A stretch of DNA of 53,101 bases from Bacillota bacterium. GTDB lineage: Bacteria; Bacillota; Clostridia; Caldicoprobacterales; DTU083. Within the stretch, counting starts at the first letter, position 1, and the number at the start of each line of letters is the position of its first letter. The position numbers and the translations under genes were made by a program. This document shows, in pieces, positions 42,805-52,490 of this stretch. Where the stretch lies: contig JAKPIB010000045.1 of assembly GCA_029549985.1 (NCBI GenBank), positions 1-53,101 on the forward strand, written 5' to 3'. The notes beneath the pieces are model-generated. The model saw only the letters and a list, made by a program, of their open reading frames with translations, did not search any database and was not told the origin of the DNA.

Positions 42805-44052
42805 GTGCTGAAGGGCTTCACACTGAAGGAGAGAAGCTGGATATGGTATGACTGGGCCAACTCGGCCTACTCGGCTATCGTCACGGCTGCAGTCGCTCCT
42901 GCCTTTTTCGCATCGATGGCAGAAAGCGGCGGCCTGGATAAGGTCACGGCCAACTCCTACTGGGGCTATGCCACCTCGGCCGCAACACTTGTTGTGGCTT
43001 TACTGGCACCTATCCTGGGTACGATAGGCGATTACCGCAACATGAAAATGCGGTTTTTCAAGGTCTTCCTTATTATCAGTATCCTTAGCACTGCAGCGCT
43101 GGCAGTGACTGACAAGTGGCTTTCGATCCTGATCATCTACATGGTAACCATTATCGGCAACTCCGGAGCAAACCTTTTTTATGACGCATTTCTGGTGGAT
43201 GTAACGGATGAGGACAGGATGGACAAGGTCTCGACCTACGGCTATGCCCTGGGTTACATAGGCGGCAGTACGATACCATTTATAGCTGCCCTGGCCCTGA
43301 TCATGTTTGGTGAGAAGATCGGGATCCCAACCAAGCTTGCGACCCAGCTGTCCTTTGTTATCACAGCCGTCTGGTGGGCTGTCTTTTCGATACCGATCCT
43401 TAAAAACGTCAAACAGATCCACTACATAGAGCCGGAGCCTCATGTGATAAGAAACAGCTTCAGGCGTATCGCAAATACCTTTATGAACATCCGGCAGTAC
43501 AAGCATATCTTTTTGTTCCTGCTGGCATATTTCTTCTATATCGACGGTGTAGGTACGATAATCCACATGGCCACGGTATATGGCAGCAGCGTGGGGATAG
43601 ATCAGAACTCCATGATACTAGCCCTGCTGGTCATTCAGATAGTCGCCTTCCCCTGCGCCATAGTGTTCGGAAATCTGGCCCGCAGGCTAGGCAACCACAT
43701 CATGATAACCGTCGGTATAGCGATATATATCGTCATATGCCTGCTGGGCTACAGGATGCAGACAGCGCTGGAATTCTGGCTGCTGGCGCTTTTGGTCGCC
43801 ACGTCCCAGGGCGGGATACAGGCCTTGTCCAGGTCGTATTTCGGCAAAATGATCCCGAAGGAGAAGGCCAACGAGTTCTTCGGGTTTTATGACATATTCG
43901 GCAAGTTCGCTGCGATCATGGGGCCTGCCCTGTTTGCATTCACAGCGGACATCACCGGCAACTCCAGGTTCGGCGTATTGAGCGTCGCCCTGCTGTTTAT
44001 CATAGGCGGGGGCCTGTTCCTGATGTCATACCCTAAAAAGGAGGGCACATAA
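42805..44052 (+). CDS. MFS transporter of the UMF1/Atg22-like family
   Basis: The 415-residue membrane protein begins [20 protein letters not shown], the diagnostic N-terminal stretch of UMF1 family permeases, and has 12 predicted helices. Also seen are [20 protein letters not shown] (motif A-like) and [20 protein letters not shown] with [12 protein letters not shown], which is strongly conserved in this family. The GTG start at 42805 lies seven bases after TAGGGGG; a nearby ATG at 42803 is out of frame. It is divergent from the GH10 gene, so it may import sugars or export a product; the substrate is unknown. Confidence 0.88.
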   Translation: MLKGFTLKERSWIWYDWANSAYSAIVTAAVAPAFFASMAESGGLDKVTANSYWGYATSAATLVVALLAPILGTIGDYRNMKMRFFKVFLIISILSTAALAVTDKWLSILIIYMVTIIGNSGANLFYDAFLVDVTDEDRMDKVSTYGYALGYIGGSTIPFIAALALIMFGEKIGIPTKLATQLSFVITAVWWAVFSIPILKNVKQIHYIEPEPHVIRNSFRRIANTFMNIRQYKHIFLFLLAYFFYIDGVGTIIHMATVYGSSVGIDQNSMILALLVIQIVAFPCAIVFGNLARRLGNHIMITVGIAIYIVICLLGYRMQTALEFWLLALLVATSQGGIQALSRSYFGKMIPKEKANEFFGFYDIFGKFAAIMGPALFAFTADITGNSRFGVLSVALLFIIGGGLFLMSYPKKEGT

Positions 44053-44061
44053 TAGCCTGAC

Positions 44062-46059
44062 TCAGGCGCGGGAGTATATCAGCCTGCTGCCAACGGCTCT
44101 GGCAACTACACGGACCTCCATGAGCAGCTCGACCCTCGCATCCTCATACTTGTCGATGTCGATCCTGACCTCCCTGGTGATATTGGATGCACCCATGGCA
44201 GCTGCATGCTCACCGGCCAGCATCAGGGCTGTGCTTTTTGCCCACTCCAGGGCCTCGTCATAGTCCTCCGTTTCGAAATAATCGCTCGAGGCATGGCAGC
44301 CATAGCCTGTGATGCCTGATCTGTCATACCGAGGCTTTATGAGCACTGTTTCCTCGGCTGCTATGCTGCCGGTCACAGCGCCTACAGCGTTGGCTATGCC
44401 TGCATGCGGGGGTATCATGCCCACGGTGCCCAGCCTGGAAGCGACTTTATCAATATATACATGGGCAGGGGCCCCTATGCCTATTATGGGCAACCTAGTG
44501 GTGATATCAATGCGTACATCCTCACAAGGCTTGGAAAAGCTCATGTCGAGAAGCGCCCGGGCATCTGGCGCCTGCAGCCCTTTTAGGCCCGCATTCGTCG
44601 AAAGGAGGAACTCAACTATCAGGTTGTAGAGCATGCGGACTATCTCACTGTTCACCCTGTCGATCAGCTGGTCTACGGTCATGTTGAGCCGCCTGGCCAT
44701 TATCCTGGTGCCGGATAAAGCGGCTTCCCTGTCCCATGCCAGATAGTCGTTGGTCACGTGCATTATATCCGATGGGGTCAGTCCACCCCTGATGACAAAG
44801 CCAGACCGTTCCAGGCTTTCAGTATATAGAAGGAACATGCTGACATCCAGGGCCTCGGAGAGCTGCTGCCTGCTCAAGGGGCCCTTTTCCAATGCTGCTA
44901 CGATGGCTTTTTCCGCTTCAGTCAGCTCGTATGTTTTTTCAGGCCTGGCAGCAAGGCAGAAGAACTCACCCAGGGGCAGGGTATGCCACCTGTTTTCATG
45001 TTCGATTTTCCGAAGCTCCTCTTTTACCGCTGGGTACTTCAAGGCAAGGTATGACAAGGGCACGGCTTTTCTGGGGCCTATGGTCAGGCAGTCATTCTTG
45101 TCAAAGGAGATTATGCTGTCGCCGCCAAGGCCTATGGTTTTTATCCTGATCGCGCTGGTACCGGTCTTCCATGAGCCTACGTCCACACCCTGCTCAGCCA
45201 GTACGGTCATGCCGCCCTTGACCTGGGCAAGATCGCTGGTGGTGCCCCCTATATCGAGGATAAGGGCGCTTTGGCAGTCTGTCAGCTTCATGCCCCCGAC
45301 AACACTTGCCGCTGGCCCGGATAGGAGGGTCTCCACCGGATGCTCTCTGGCAAAAGCTTCAGACATAAGGGTCCCGTCGCCCTTTACCACCATTATGGGT
45401 GCAGCTACGCCAAGCTCGCAAAGCCCTTCCTTGACCGCATCCAGCAAGGCATCGATGAGGTTTATGAGATTGGCGTTGAGCAAGGTAGTGGCAGCCCTGC
45501 GCAGGGTATTTATCTCTGTGCTCAACTCATGGGCGCAGACGACGGGCCTGCCTGTCCAGCCGCGTATCAGGTCCCTGGCCTGCTGTTCAAAGGCTGAGTT
45601 CCTTATGCCCCAGTACTCAACGATGCCATAGGCATCGGTATGGTCAAGGGTCTCCCTGATCCGCTCTTCCAGGGCAGTCCAGTCGGGCTCTGCCGCTACC
45701 TGGCCCTGCTGGTTGTGACCGCCGTCTATCATGATCACTTCCTTCATGTCCGGCAGCCCGTATCTGCCCTTAAGCCTTTGATAAAGGTCTGCATCATAGC
45801 CTATCAGTACCAGCCGTCCGCGGCCGCCCTTGCCTTCGACGCAGGTGTTGGTGGCCAGGGTGGTAGACAATGATACCAGCCCGACCTCTTTTATGATATC
45901 ATTCGGCAGCTGCCTTAAAGACCTTATTATGCCGGTTGACAGGTTGTCCCTGGTAGTCAGCGCCTTTGCGCCGGCAACCACCTCTTGTGCTTCAAAATCA
46001 TATATGACGGAATCCGTGTATGTCCCGCCGGTATCTATGCCCAGTCCCAGTCTCATCAT
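44062..46059 (-). CDS. Hydantoinase/oxoprolinase family protein (HyuA-like)
   Basis: The 665-residue product has the actin-like ATPase fold. The N-terminal phosphate loop LGIDTGGTYTDSVIYD is followed by LSTTLATNTCVEGKGGRGRL. The centre has LLSGPAASVVGGMKL and ALILDIGGTTSDLAQVKGG, and the C-terminal half has IGIGAPAHVYIDKVA. A winged-helix-like insertion (LTEAEKAIVAALEKGPLSRQ, then LSEALDVSMFLLYTESLERS) lies near 385-440. HyuA normally works with HyuB in ATP-dependent ring opening of hydantoins or 5-oxoproline; no HyuB is present in this window, so the reaction is undetermined. The start follows AAAGGAGCGCC. It ends 9 bases from the convergent MFS gene. Confidence 0.85.
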   Translation of the reverse strand: MMRLGLGIDTGGTYTDSVIYDFEAQEVVAGAKALTTRDNLSTGIIRSLRQLPNDIIKEVGLVSLSTTLATNTCVEGKGGRGRLVLIGYDADLYQRLKGRYGLPDMKEVIMIDGGHNQQGQVAAEPDWTALEERIRETLDHTDAYGIVEYWGIRNSAFEQQARDLIRGWTGRPVVCAHELSTEINTLRRAATTLLNANLINLIDALLDAVKEGLCELGVAAPIMVVKGDGTLMSEAFAREHPVETLLSGPAASVVGGMKLTDCQSALILDIGGTTSDLAQVKGGMTVLAEQGVDVGSWKTGTSAIRIKTIGLGGDSIISFDKNDCLTIGPRKAVPLSYLALKYPAVKEELRKIEHENRWHTLPLGEFFCLAARPEKTYELTEAEKAIVAALEKGPLSRQQLSEALDVSMFLLYTESLERSGFVIRGGLTPSDIMHVTNDYLAWDREAALSGTRIMARRLNMTVDQLIDRVNSEIVRMLYNLIVEFLLSTNAGLKGLQAPDARALLDMSFSKPCEDVRIDITTRLPIIGIGAPAHVYIDKVASRLGTVGMIPPHAGIANAVGAVTGSIAAEETVLIKPRYDRSGITGYGCHASSDYFETEDYDEALEWAKSTALMLAGEHAAAMGASNITREVRIDIDKYEDARVELLMEVRVVARAVGSRLIYSRA

Positions 46060-46240
46060 GGCGCTCCTTTCAGCCAGTTATTCAGCAAGCATAAGCTAAT
46101 TATCTCCTATATGTGCCGGGCTGTAAATGTCCCTGCCTCAACTCGACAATATATTACAACTCTATGCAAAATACAGCCCTATGTGCAGCAGCCGGTTTCT
46201 TGTGCTACAATATACTAAAGCATATGGACATGCAGGGGTG

Positions 46241-46942
46241 ATGGATTTGGTCAGGCTTGGCAACGACTGGGACGAGCTTTTGAAGGACGAGTTCGAAAAG
46301 GAATATTACAAGAGGCTAAGGCAGTTTTTAAAGCACGAGTACAGCACGAAGACCATATATCCCGACATGTACAAGATATTTGAAGCTTTGAAGCTGACCT
46401 CATACAGCGATACGAAGGTGGTCATCCTCGGCCAGGACCCGTACCACGGGCCAAATCAGGCCCATGGGCTGGCTTTTTCAGTGCAAAGGGGCGTAGAGAT
46501 CCCGCCATCCCTTGTGAATATTTACAAGGAGCTGCAGACCGACTGCGGCTGCTACATTCCGGATAACGGGTGCCTTGAGCACTGGGCCAGGCAGGGAGTG
46601 CTTCTGCTCAATACCAGCCTGACGGTCATAGCAGGCCAGGCCAACTCCCACAGGAACAAAGGCTGGGAGATATTCACCGACAGCATCATAAAGCGGCTCA
46701 ATGACAAACCGACCCCGGTCGTGTTCATGCTTTGGGGCAGCAATGCCAGGAGCAAGACGGTTTTTATAACGAACCCGTCCCATCTGGTGCTGACCGCACC
46801 CCATCCCAGCCCCCTGTCGGCATCCCGCGGCTTTTTCGGGTGCAGGCATTTTTCAAAGGCCAATGAGTTTTTAAAGTGGACAGGCCAGCAGGAGATAGAC
46901 TGGCAGATACCCAATATATATCCTGCACGGGAAATAAGTTGA
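46241..46942 (+). CDS. ung: Uracil-DNA glycosylase
   Basis: The 233-residue family 1 enzyme removes uracil from DNA. The water-activating motif [20 protein letters not shown] (catalytic Asp) is present, as are [15 protein letters not shown] (uracil-binding Asn), [15 protein letters not shown] and [20 protein letters not shown] (the minor-groove intercalation loop with catalytic His). The sequence aligns closely by memory with B. subtilis Ung. The ATG at 46241 is used; the TTG at 46247 has better spacing from GCAGGGG, so the start is uncertain by two codons. It is monocistronic, upstream of the flagellar genes. Confidence 0.95.
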   Translation: MDLVRLGNDWDELLKDEFEKEYYKRLRQFLKHEYSTKTIYPDMYKIFEALKLTSYSDTKVVILGQDPYHGPNQAHGLAFSVQRGVEIPPSLVNIYKELQTDCGCYIPDNGCLEHWARQGVLLLNTSLTVIAGQANSHRNKGWEIFTDSIIKRLNDKPTPVVFMLWGSNARSKTVFITNPSHLVLTAPHPSPLSASRGFFGCRHFSKANEFLKWTGQQEIDWQIPNIYPAREIS

Positions 46943-47074
46943 TTTATGTAAGAAAAGCAGGTATAACATGGAGATTTGTAGAATTTTGTGATATTATAGG
47001 TATATATTCCGCAAAGCGCATAGTTATAGAGACATAAGTGTGAATGACAAACCTTGCAAAGGGGGAGAGTTGGA

Positions 47075-48070
47075 TTGGAGGAAGTGCTGTCACAGCAGGA
47101 GATAGATGCATTATTATCAGCCATATCAGCGGGTGAGATAGAGACAACGCAAGCCCTCAAGGAAGTAAACCAGCACAAGGTAAGGTATTATGACTTTCGG
47201 CGGCCCAACAAGTTCTCCAAGGATCTTATCAACATCCTCAAGCTGATACATGAAAACTATGCGCGGATAATGTCCAATTCGCTTTCATCCCAGTTGCGTA
47301 CCAATATCCTGATCAAGGTGATGTCAATAGATCAGGTGACATATGAAGAGTTCATACGCTCAACTCCCAACCCAACACTGCTCATGACTCTTAAAATGCC
47401 GCCGCTCAAAGGTGTCATTCTCTTTGACCTGAACCTTGAAATCGCTTTTCAGATCATAGAGTTTTTATGCGGCGGTAAAAAGGGCGGACAAATCAAGCCC
47501 AGGGCGTTGACGGAAATAGAGAAGAATATCTTCAGCGAGATCACTTCCGGCTTCCTTGATGGCATGGCTCTGGCCTGGCAGGATGTAATGGAGGTTTCGC
47601 CGTCTGTTGAATCCATAGATGACAACCCCCAGCTCAATCAGAACATGTCGCCTACAGAGTCCGTTGCCATTGTTACCTTCAGCATAGAGGTAGCAGGGAC
47701 GCTTGGGTTTGCAAATCTGTGCATCCCCTATCTGGCGATCGAAAAGGTCCTGGACAGGCTGAACGTGAGGCATTGGTATGAGACCTACAGCCAGGACCAG
47801 AACACTGAATATGAAAAGGCGATCGAGGAAAGGCTGCTCAATTGCAAGCTGGAGTTAAGCGTGCTCCTGGGCAAGACAAATATCACGGTCAGGGAGTTCA
47901 TGGATCTGTCCAAGGGAGATGTGGTCCAGTTGGACAAGCCCGCAGGCGAGCCCCTGAAAATGTTTGTGGAAGGAAAACTACATTTTCTTGTGCAGCCCGG
48001 TATATGTAAAAATCAGCTTTCAGTACAGGTCATAGATTGCATAGGAAGGGATGGGGAACAGCATGAATGA
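47075..48070 (+). CDS. fliM: Flagellar motor switch protein FliM
   Basis: The 331-residue C-ring protein begins MEEVLSQQEIDALLSAIS, where EIDALL is the CheY-phosphate binding motif. The middle CheC-like domain (YDFRRPNKFSKDLINILKLI, FIRSTPNPTLLMTLKMPPLK) binds FliG. The C-terminal SpoA domain (LSVLLGKTNITVREFMDLSK, GDVVQLDKP) binds FliY/FliN. The start is a TTG seven bases after AAGGGGGAG; an in-frame TTG at 47054 lacks a site. The gene overlaps fliY by 8 bases. Confidence 0.95.
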   Translation: MEEVLSQQEIDALLSAISAGEIETTQALKEVNQHKVRYYDFRRPNKFSKDLINILKLIHENYARIMSNSLSSQLRTNILIKVMSIDQVTYEEFIRSTPNPTLLMTLKMPPLKGVILFDLNLEIAFQIIEFLCGGKKGGQIKPRALTEIEKNIFSEITSGFLDGMALAWQDVMEVSPSVESIDDNPQLNQNMSPTESVAIVTFSIEVAGTLGFANLCIPYLAIEKVLDRLNVRHWYETYSQDQNTEYEKAIEERLLNCKLELSVLLGKTNITVREFMDLSKGDVVQLDKPAGEPLKMFVEGKLHFLVQPGICKNQLSVQVIDCIGRDGEQHE

Positions 48071-49034
48071 TACTTTGTTGTCTCAACAGGAAATCAACTC
48101 GTTGCTGCAGAAAAACGAAGAGCTCAACAGCTATCCGTATATAACGGATGAAGAGAAAGACATACTGATGGAGATAGGAAATATCTCCATGTCTGCAGCC
48201 GCCATGCTTTTGACAGACATGCTGGGCAGGGAGGTAAGCCTGACAGCCGTACAGTTGAAAGCAACAGCCCCTTCGATGCTCCTGTCCGGGCTTGACCAAC
48301 CGCATGTGGCACTGTATGGCCGATTTCACGGAGGGCTCAGCGGCCCGTTCGTCATAATGCTTCGGGAGGCAGATTCGTCTGCAGTCTCAACTCCTGTATC
48401 AGATAGCATGAACAGGATAGCTGATGCCGTATGCGACGCAGTTGCCAAACTGATCAAAAGGGATGTAAAATTCTCTGCATCCGGCACAGAAGTGATCGCC
48501 TCAAACAGTGACTTAGGTAAACTTGGCATTTCTGAAAATACGGAATTGGTCAAAATCGAATATGGCTTCAAGATAAAGGGCAGCCTGGACAGCTTTATGC
48601 AGCTGGTCTTGCCCCTTGATACAGCAAGGGCTATCATCGGCGAGCTAATGAAGGATGAAATGGTCCAGGAGGTCAAGGAGCCTGAGCCACCGGCAGAGCA
48701 GGAGGCAAGCAAGCGGACTGTGCCTGTACAACGGCCCCAGTTTGGTGAGTTGGAAGCCAAGCCCTCCTCAGGACAGAGACAAAATATCGACCTTATCCTG
48801 GACGTGCCTTTAGAGCTAAGCGTAGTGCTTGGAAGTACAAAAAAGTCCATTAAGGAGATATTGTCCCTGAACCCGGGCTCGGTCGTTGAGCTGGGCAAAT
48901 ATACGGAGGAGCCTCTTGAGGTTTATGTGAACGGGAAATTGATAGCACACGGAGAAGTGGTAGTGATCAATGAAAACTTTGGTATCCGCATAACGAGCAT
49001 TATCAGCGCTGCTGAAAGAGTCAAGAGGCTATAA
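48063..49034 (+). CDS. fliY: Flagellar motor switch phosphatase FliY
   Basis: The 323-residue product has an N-terminal CheY-P binding motif (LLSQQEINSLLQ), a CheC-like domain, and a C-terminal SpoA/FliN domain (LELSVVLGSTKKSIKEILSL). CheC-type CheY phosphatase sites follow D-x3-E-x2-N. One is intact (DILMEIGN, Asp33, Glu37, Asn40); the second, DSMNRIADAV, has lost both Glu and Asn. It is probably a one-site CheY-P phosphatase at the motor. The ATG at 48063 inside the end of fliM, after GATGGGGAAC, is preferred over the ATG at 48051. Confidence 0.93.
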   Translation: MNDTLLSQQEINSLLQKNEELNSYPYITDEEKDILMEIGNISMSAAAMLLTDMLGREVSLTAVQLKATAPSMLLSGLDQPHVALYGRFHGGLSGPFVIMLREADSSAVSTPVSDSMNRIADAVCDAVAKLIKRDVKFSASGTEVIASNSDLGKLGISENTELVKIEYGFKIKGSLDSFMQLVLPLDTARAIIGELMKDEMVQEVKEPEPPAEQEASKRTVPVQRPQFGELEAKPSSGQRQNIDLILDVPLELSVVLGSTKKSIKEILSLNPGSVVELGKYTEEPLEVYVNGKLIAHGEVVVINENFGIRITSIISAAERVKRL

Positions 49035-49044
49035 GAGGTTATCG

Positions 49045-49078
49045 GCATCCTGATCAAGGTCGGGATGCTTTTATATTT
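49045..49078 (+). terminator. Terminator after fliY
   Basis: GCATCC (49045-49050) and GGATGC (49063-49068), followed by TTTTATATTT. The six-base stem is modest; it overlaps the start of the downstream promoter region. Confidence 0.65.
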
Positions 49079-49084
49079 GCAGGC

Positions 49085-49111
49085 TAAACTTTTTATGATA
49101 ACTGCCGATTT
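49085..49111 (+). promoter_or_regulatory. Sigma-D (sigma-28) promoter of the late flagellar operon
   Basis: TAAA (49085-49088), exactly 15 bases, GCCGATTT (49104-49111). This matches the FliA/SigD consensus TAAA-N15-GCCGATAA at 11 of 12 positions, 27 bases before the flgM start. Confidence 0.92.
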
Positions 49112-49137
49112 AGTATATAGGAGGGTGGTATGCAAAT

Positions 49138-49443
49138 ATGAAGGTCAATGGCTACAATCCTATAAGCTATATAAACCAGGTCTATAAAAGCAACAGCGAA
49201 AGGGTCAAGGCCGATAGGGACGAGACTGGCAAGGCTTCATTGGAAGACCGGATAGAGCTTTCCGATGCCAGCAAGGACATCAGGAATTATATAGATAAGG
49301 CAAAGGGCCTGAGCATACGGAACCAGGATAAAACAGACCGCATAAGGCAGGCTTTAGACAGCGGGACCTACAGCATTTCCCCGGATCAGCTGGCGCAGGC
49401 TATCCTGGAAAGGATAACTGACCAGCAACATGGAAGGAGATAA
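49138..49443 (+). CDS. flgM: Anti-sigma-D factor FlgM
   Basis: The 101-residue product is mostly helical and probably unfolded when free. The C-terminal half (DRIELSDASKDIRNYIDKAK, then IRQALDSGTYSISPDQLAQAI) is the FlgM sigma-binding region with its typical L[S/D]xxA and Y.[IV]...A pattern. FlgM holds SigD inactive until exported through the hook-basal body. Its own SigD promoter forms a feedback loop. A three-codon frame (ATG CAA ATA TGA, 49130-49141) sits at optimal spacing after GGAGG and overlaps the flgM ATG. Confidence 0.9.
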   Translation: MKVNGYNPISYINQVYKSNSERVKADRDETGKASLEDRIELSDASKDIRNYIDKAKGLSIRNQDKTDRIRQALDSGTYSISPDQLAQAILERITDQQHGRR

Positions 49444-49447
49444 CATC

Positions 49448-49888
49448 GTGGAACTGATAGCTTACCTTTCTCAGCTGCGATCCATACTGGAGAGCATATG
49501 CGATTGCCTGGAGCGGGAACAGGAGGCTCTGATCAGTGAGGATCCCAATATGCTGCTAGAGATCATAGAGGAGAAAAAGCGGTGTGTGGACGAGCTGGCC
49601 AGGGTAGAGGAAATGCGCAATGGAGAATACCCGGGTCTATCTATCAGCAGATTGGCTGAGGAAGGCCGGCTGACTCCCGAGATAGAAGCGGTCGGGGCGG
49701 ACCTAAGGGCGCTCACCGAAAGGGCATCGAAGCTGCAGGAAACGAACAGGCTGCTGATGCAAAAGTCCAAGGAATACGCGGATAAAATCATATCCATGCT
49801 GCACGGCGCCAGCAAAAACACCTACGGTTCCGACGGCAAGATCAAAGACAGCCAGAAGCTCAATTCGGTACTGGATTCCTCTGTATGA
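49448..49888 (+). CDS. flgN: Flagellar export chaperone FlgN
   Basis: The 146-residue product is nearly all helix and strongly charged: ELIAYLSQLRSILESICDCL, then EQEALISEDPNMLLEIIEEK, and a C-terminal heptad region, RASKLQETNRLLMQKSKEYA. This fits FlgN, the cytoplasmic chaperone that escorts FlgK and FlgL to the export gate; both substrates are encoded next. The GTG start at 49448 follows AAGGAGATAAC, four bases after the flgM stop; the ATG at 49430 overlaps flgM and has no ribosome binding site. Confidence 0.85.
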   Translation: MELIAYLSQLRSILESICDCLEREQEALISEDPNMLLEIIEEKKRCVDELARVEEMRNGEYPGLSISRLAEEGRLTPEIEAVGADLRALTERASKLQETNRLLMQKSKEYADKIISMLHGASKNTYGSDGKIKDSQKLNSVLDSSV

Positions 49889-49919
49889 TCAAACAGCATT
49901 CAGTTAAGGAAGTGAATCG

Positions 49920-51539
49920 ATGTCAGGTATTTTCAGCACGTTCAACATAGCAAAAAGAGGATTGTTTGCACAGCAAAACGCTGTGAGCACAACCAGCCAT
50001 AATATAGCCAATGCCAACACAGAAGGGTATTCCAGGCAAAGGGTCCATTTCGAGACTACTCCTGCCCACTTCAAGACCGGTGTCGGTGTGATCGGTACCG
50101 GTGTTGATATAGCGTCCATCAACCGTATACGGGACGCATATCTGGATACCCAGGTGCGCTATGAGACAGGTATCTTAGGCCGGTACAATGCCCGGCAGGA
50201 GATCCTTGAGCAGGTTGAAATGGTTTTCATGGAGCCCAGCGAATCAGGGCTCAGCACCGTCATGGGCAAAATGTGGGATGCATGGCAGGAGCTCAGCAAG
50301 TCTCCGGAAAGCTCCTATGCCAGGGCCATAGTAAGGGATCAGGCCCTTACCTTTACCGACAGCCTGAACCATATGTATGAACAGCTTGAAACCCTGAAAA
50401 GCGACAGCATAAACCTGACCGAGAAGAAGGTGCTCGATGCCCACTCCATAATCGACCAGATCAAAAGCCTGAACGACCAGATCTCCAGGGTCGTTATAAA
50501 GGGTGAAACGCCAAATGACCTGATGGACAGAAGGGACCTGCTGCTGGATCAGCTTTCAGTGATAGTAGATTTCAAGACAACAGAGGACAAGTTCGGCCGG
50601 ATCTCGATAGAAAGCGGCGGCATAAAGCTGCTGTCTGCGGCGGAAGGAGATGAAACGGCGGTTGAGCTGTCCGTTGTCAGATCCGCTGTAATGAATGGGG
50701 ACGGCAGCGTTACGGTCACCCTGGCCAGAGGCGGGGACTCGATCAACGGAGTCATCGTGTTGACAATGACGGAGGAGGAGTACAGAAACCATTCCTTCCT
50801 TAAAGACGGTGCGGTCGTGTTCAACGATAAGGCATGGGACGGAAAGGACCTATCAGGGCTTGAGCCCTTTAAAATGAGCAATGGTGAGCTGCTAGGCTAT
50901 CAGTCGATGAGCGATGAAATCAGTATGTACCAGGATCAGTTGAACGGCCTGGCAAGGGCCTTGGCCTATGCGGTGAATACCATCCATACCGACAGCGGCT
51001 CTCATGGGGTACCTTTTTTTGTGGGTGATGGCGGGAGCAGCGATCTGTCCGCGATCACGGCCGGCAATATTACTATAAACCAGGCTATAATCGACAACCC
51101 TAAGAATATCAACACTGCAACGCTCCCGGGCAATCCCGAGGGTGACGGAGGACGAGCCCTTGCCATAGCGCAGCTTAGAAGCGTAAGGCTGCCCGTCCAG
51201 GACTTCATTGATGATCCGGATGCAGCCGCTGCATCTATAACATACAACAACGATACCATGTCCTTTGAAAATGTAAGCGGTGGAGGCACCTTCGAGGGCT
51301 ATTACAAGGACATGATCGCAAAGCTTGGCATATCCTCACAGCAGGCGGTCAGGATGGTGGAAAACCAGGAGACACTGACCGGGCAGCTGCTGCAAAGAAG
51401 ATACTCGGTATCTGGGGTTTCGATAGATGAAGAAGTGGCGAACCTTATCCTGTTTCAGCATGCCTATCAGGCAAACGCCAATGTCATATACACACTGAAT
51501 GCCATGCTCGATACCTTGATTAACCGGATGGGGGTATAA
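49920..51539 (+). CDS. flgK: Flagellar hook-associated protein 1, FlgK
   Basis: The 539-residue junction protein forms the ring between hook and filament. The N-terminal IFSTFNIAKRGLFAQQNAVS and TTSHNIANANTEGYSRQRVH and the C-terminal SGVSIDEEVANLILFQHAYQ, then ANANVIYTLNAMLDTLINRM, are the conserved rod/hook coiled-coil ends. The middle (about 170-440) is the variable exposed domain. It is exported by the flagellar type III apparatus with FlgN's help. The ribosome binding site AAGGAAGTG is five bases upstream. Confidence 0.95.
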   Translation: MSGIFSTFNIAKRGLFAQQNAVSTTSHNIANANTEGYSRQRVHFETTPAHFKTGVGVIGTGVDIASINRIRDAYLDTQVRYETGILGRYNARQEILEQVEMVFMEPSESGLSTVMGKMWDAWQELSKSPESSYARAIVRDQALTFTDSLNHMYEQLETLKSDSINLTEKKVLDAHSIIDQIKSLNDQISRVVIKGETPNDLMDRRDLLLDQLSVIVDFKTTEDKFGRISIESGGIKLLSAAEGDETAVELSVVRSAVMNGDGSVTVTLARGGDSINGVIVLTMTEEEYRNHSFLKDGAVVFNDKAWDGKDLSGLEPFKMSNGELLGYQSMSDEISMYQDQLNGLARALAYAVNTIHTDSGSHGVPFFVGDGGSSDLSAITAGNITINQAIIDNPKNINTATLPGNPEGDGGRALAIAQLRSVRLPVQDFIDDPDAAAASITYNNDTMSFENVSGGGTFEGYYKDMIAKLGISSQQAVRMVENQETLTGQLLQRRYSVSGVSIDEEVANLILFQHAYQANANVIYTLNAMLDTLINRMGV

Positions 51540-51543
51540 GTAA

Positions 51544-52464
51544 ATGCGTATAACAAACCAGGGATTGCTGAACAATTATTTAAATAACCTGAACAAGAAC
51601 CTGACCCTGATGTCAAAATACCAGGACCAGCTGTCCTCCGGCAAAGAGGTCCGAAGGCCCTCCGATGATCCCTTTGCAGTCACAAGGTCCATGTCTCTGC
51701 GTACTTCAATAAAGCAGAACGAGCAGTACCTGAAAAACATAGAGGACTCTATGGGCTGGGTGGATATGACGGATTCTGCCCTGGGCCATATAGGCGATAT
51801 ATTGAGCCGGATAAGGGAGCTGACAGTCAAGAGTGCGAATGGTGCCATGTCAGATACAGACCTCAGGTCAGTAAGGTATGAGGTAGAACAGCTGGTGAGT
51901 CAGATAGCCCAGATAGGCAATACCAACTATGACGGAAGATATATCTTCGGCGGACAGTTGACCACAGAGCCGCCCTTTACCGGAGACAGCGGGGTTTTGG
52001 AATACCATGGAGCCACCGGTGCCAACGCGATCCTGAAAAGAGAGATCTCACAGAATGTGATTATGGAGATCAATGTCCCCGGGAACTGGATCCTGGAAGG
52101 CAAGAACGGGGAACTGACAGAGGACCTGCCCTCTCTGCTCGGCCGCATAATCACCGCCCTGGACTCCGGGGACGCTTCGTCCATAAAGGAACTGGGCAAT
52201 GAGATCCTTACGAGGCTGGACAGCCATATAGACAATATACTCACCTTAAGGTCTGAGATAGGCGCAAAATACAACCGGCTGGAGGCGGCAAAGCAGAAAA
52301 ACGAAGAAGAGACCTTCAATATGACCGACCTTCTTTCAAAAACCGAGGATATAGACTTTGCAGAGAAAATCATGCATTATGCTGTGCTGTCCAGTGTATA
52401 CAATGCATCCCTTTCAATGGGGGCAAGGATCCTGCAGCCGACGCTGCTGGACTTCCTAAAATAA
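51544..52464 (+). CDS. flgL: Flagellar hook-associated protein 3, FlgL
   Basis: The 306-residue flagellin-like junction protein begins MRITNQGLLNNYLNNLNKNL, with the SSGKEVRRPSDDPFAVTRSM motif typical of FlgL and flagellin N-termini. The C-terminal helices (LLSKTEDIDFAEKIMHYAVL, then SSVYNASLSMGARILQPTLL) are also conserved. It forms the second ring at the hook-filament junction. It starts 4 bases after the flgK stop. Confidence 0.94.
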   Translation: MRITNQGLLNNYLNNLNKNLTLMSKYQDQLSSGKEVRRPSDDPFAVTRSMSLRTSIKQNEQYLKNIEDSMGWVDMTDSALGHIGDILSRIRELTVKSANGAMSDTDLRSVRYEVEQLVSQIAQIGNTNYDGRYIFGGQLTTEPPFTGDSGVLEYHGATGANAILKREISQNVIMEINVPGNWILEGKNGELTEDLPSLLGRIITALDSGDASSIKELGNEILTRLDSHIDNILTLRSEIGAKYNRLEAAKQKNEEETFNMTDLLSKTEDIDFAEKIMHYAVLSSVYNASLSMGARILQPTLLDFLK

Positions 52465-52490
52465 CAACATGCAAAGAAGGGTGCCAATTG

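Noticed and set aside
44750-45631. 293-codon open frame opposite the HyuA-like gene
   Set aside because: Antisense shadow of a conserved gene with no start signal.
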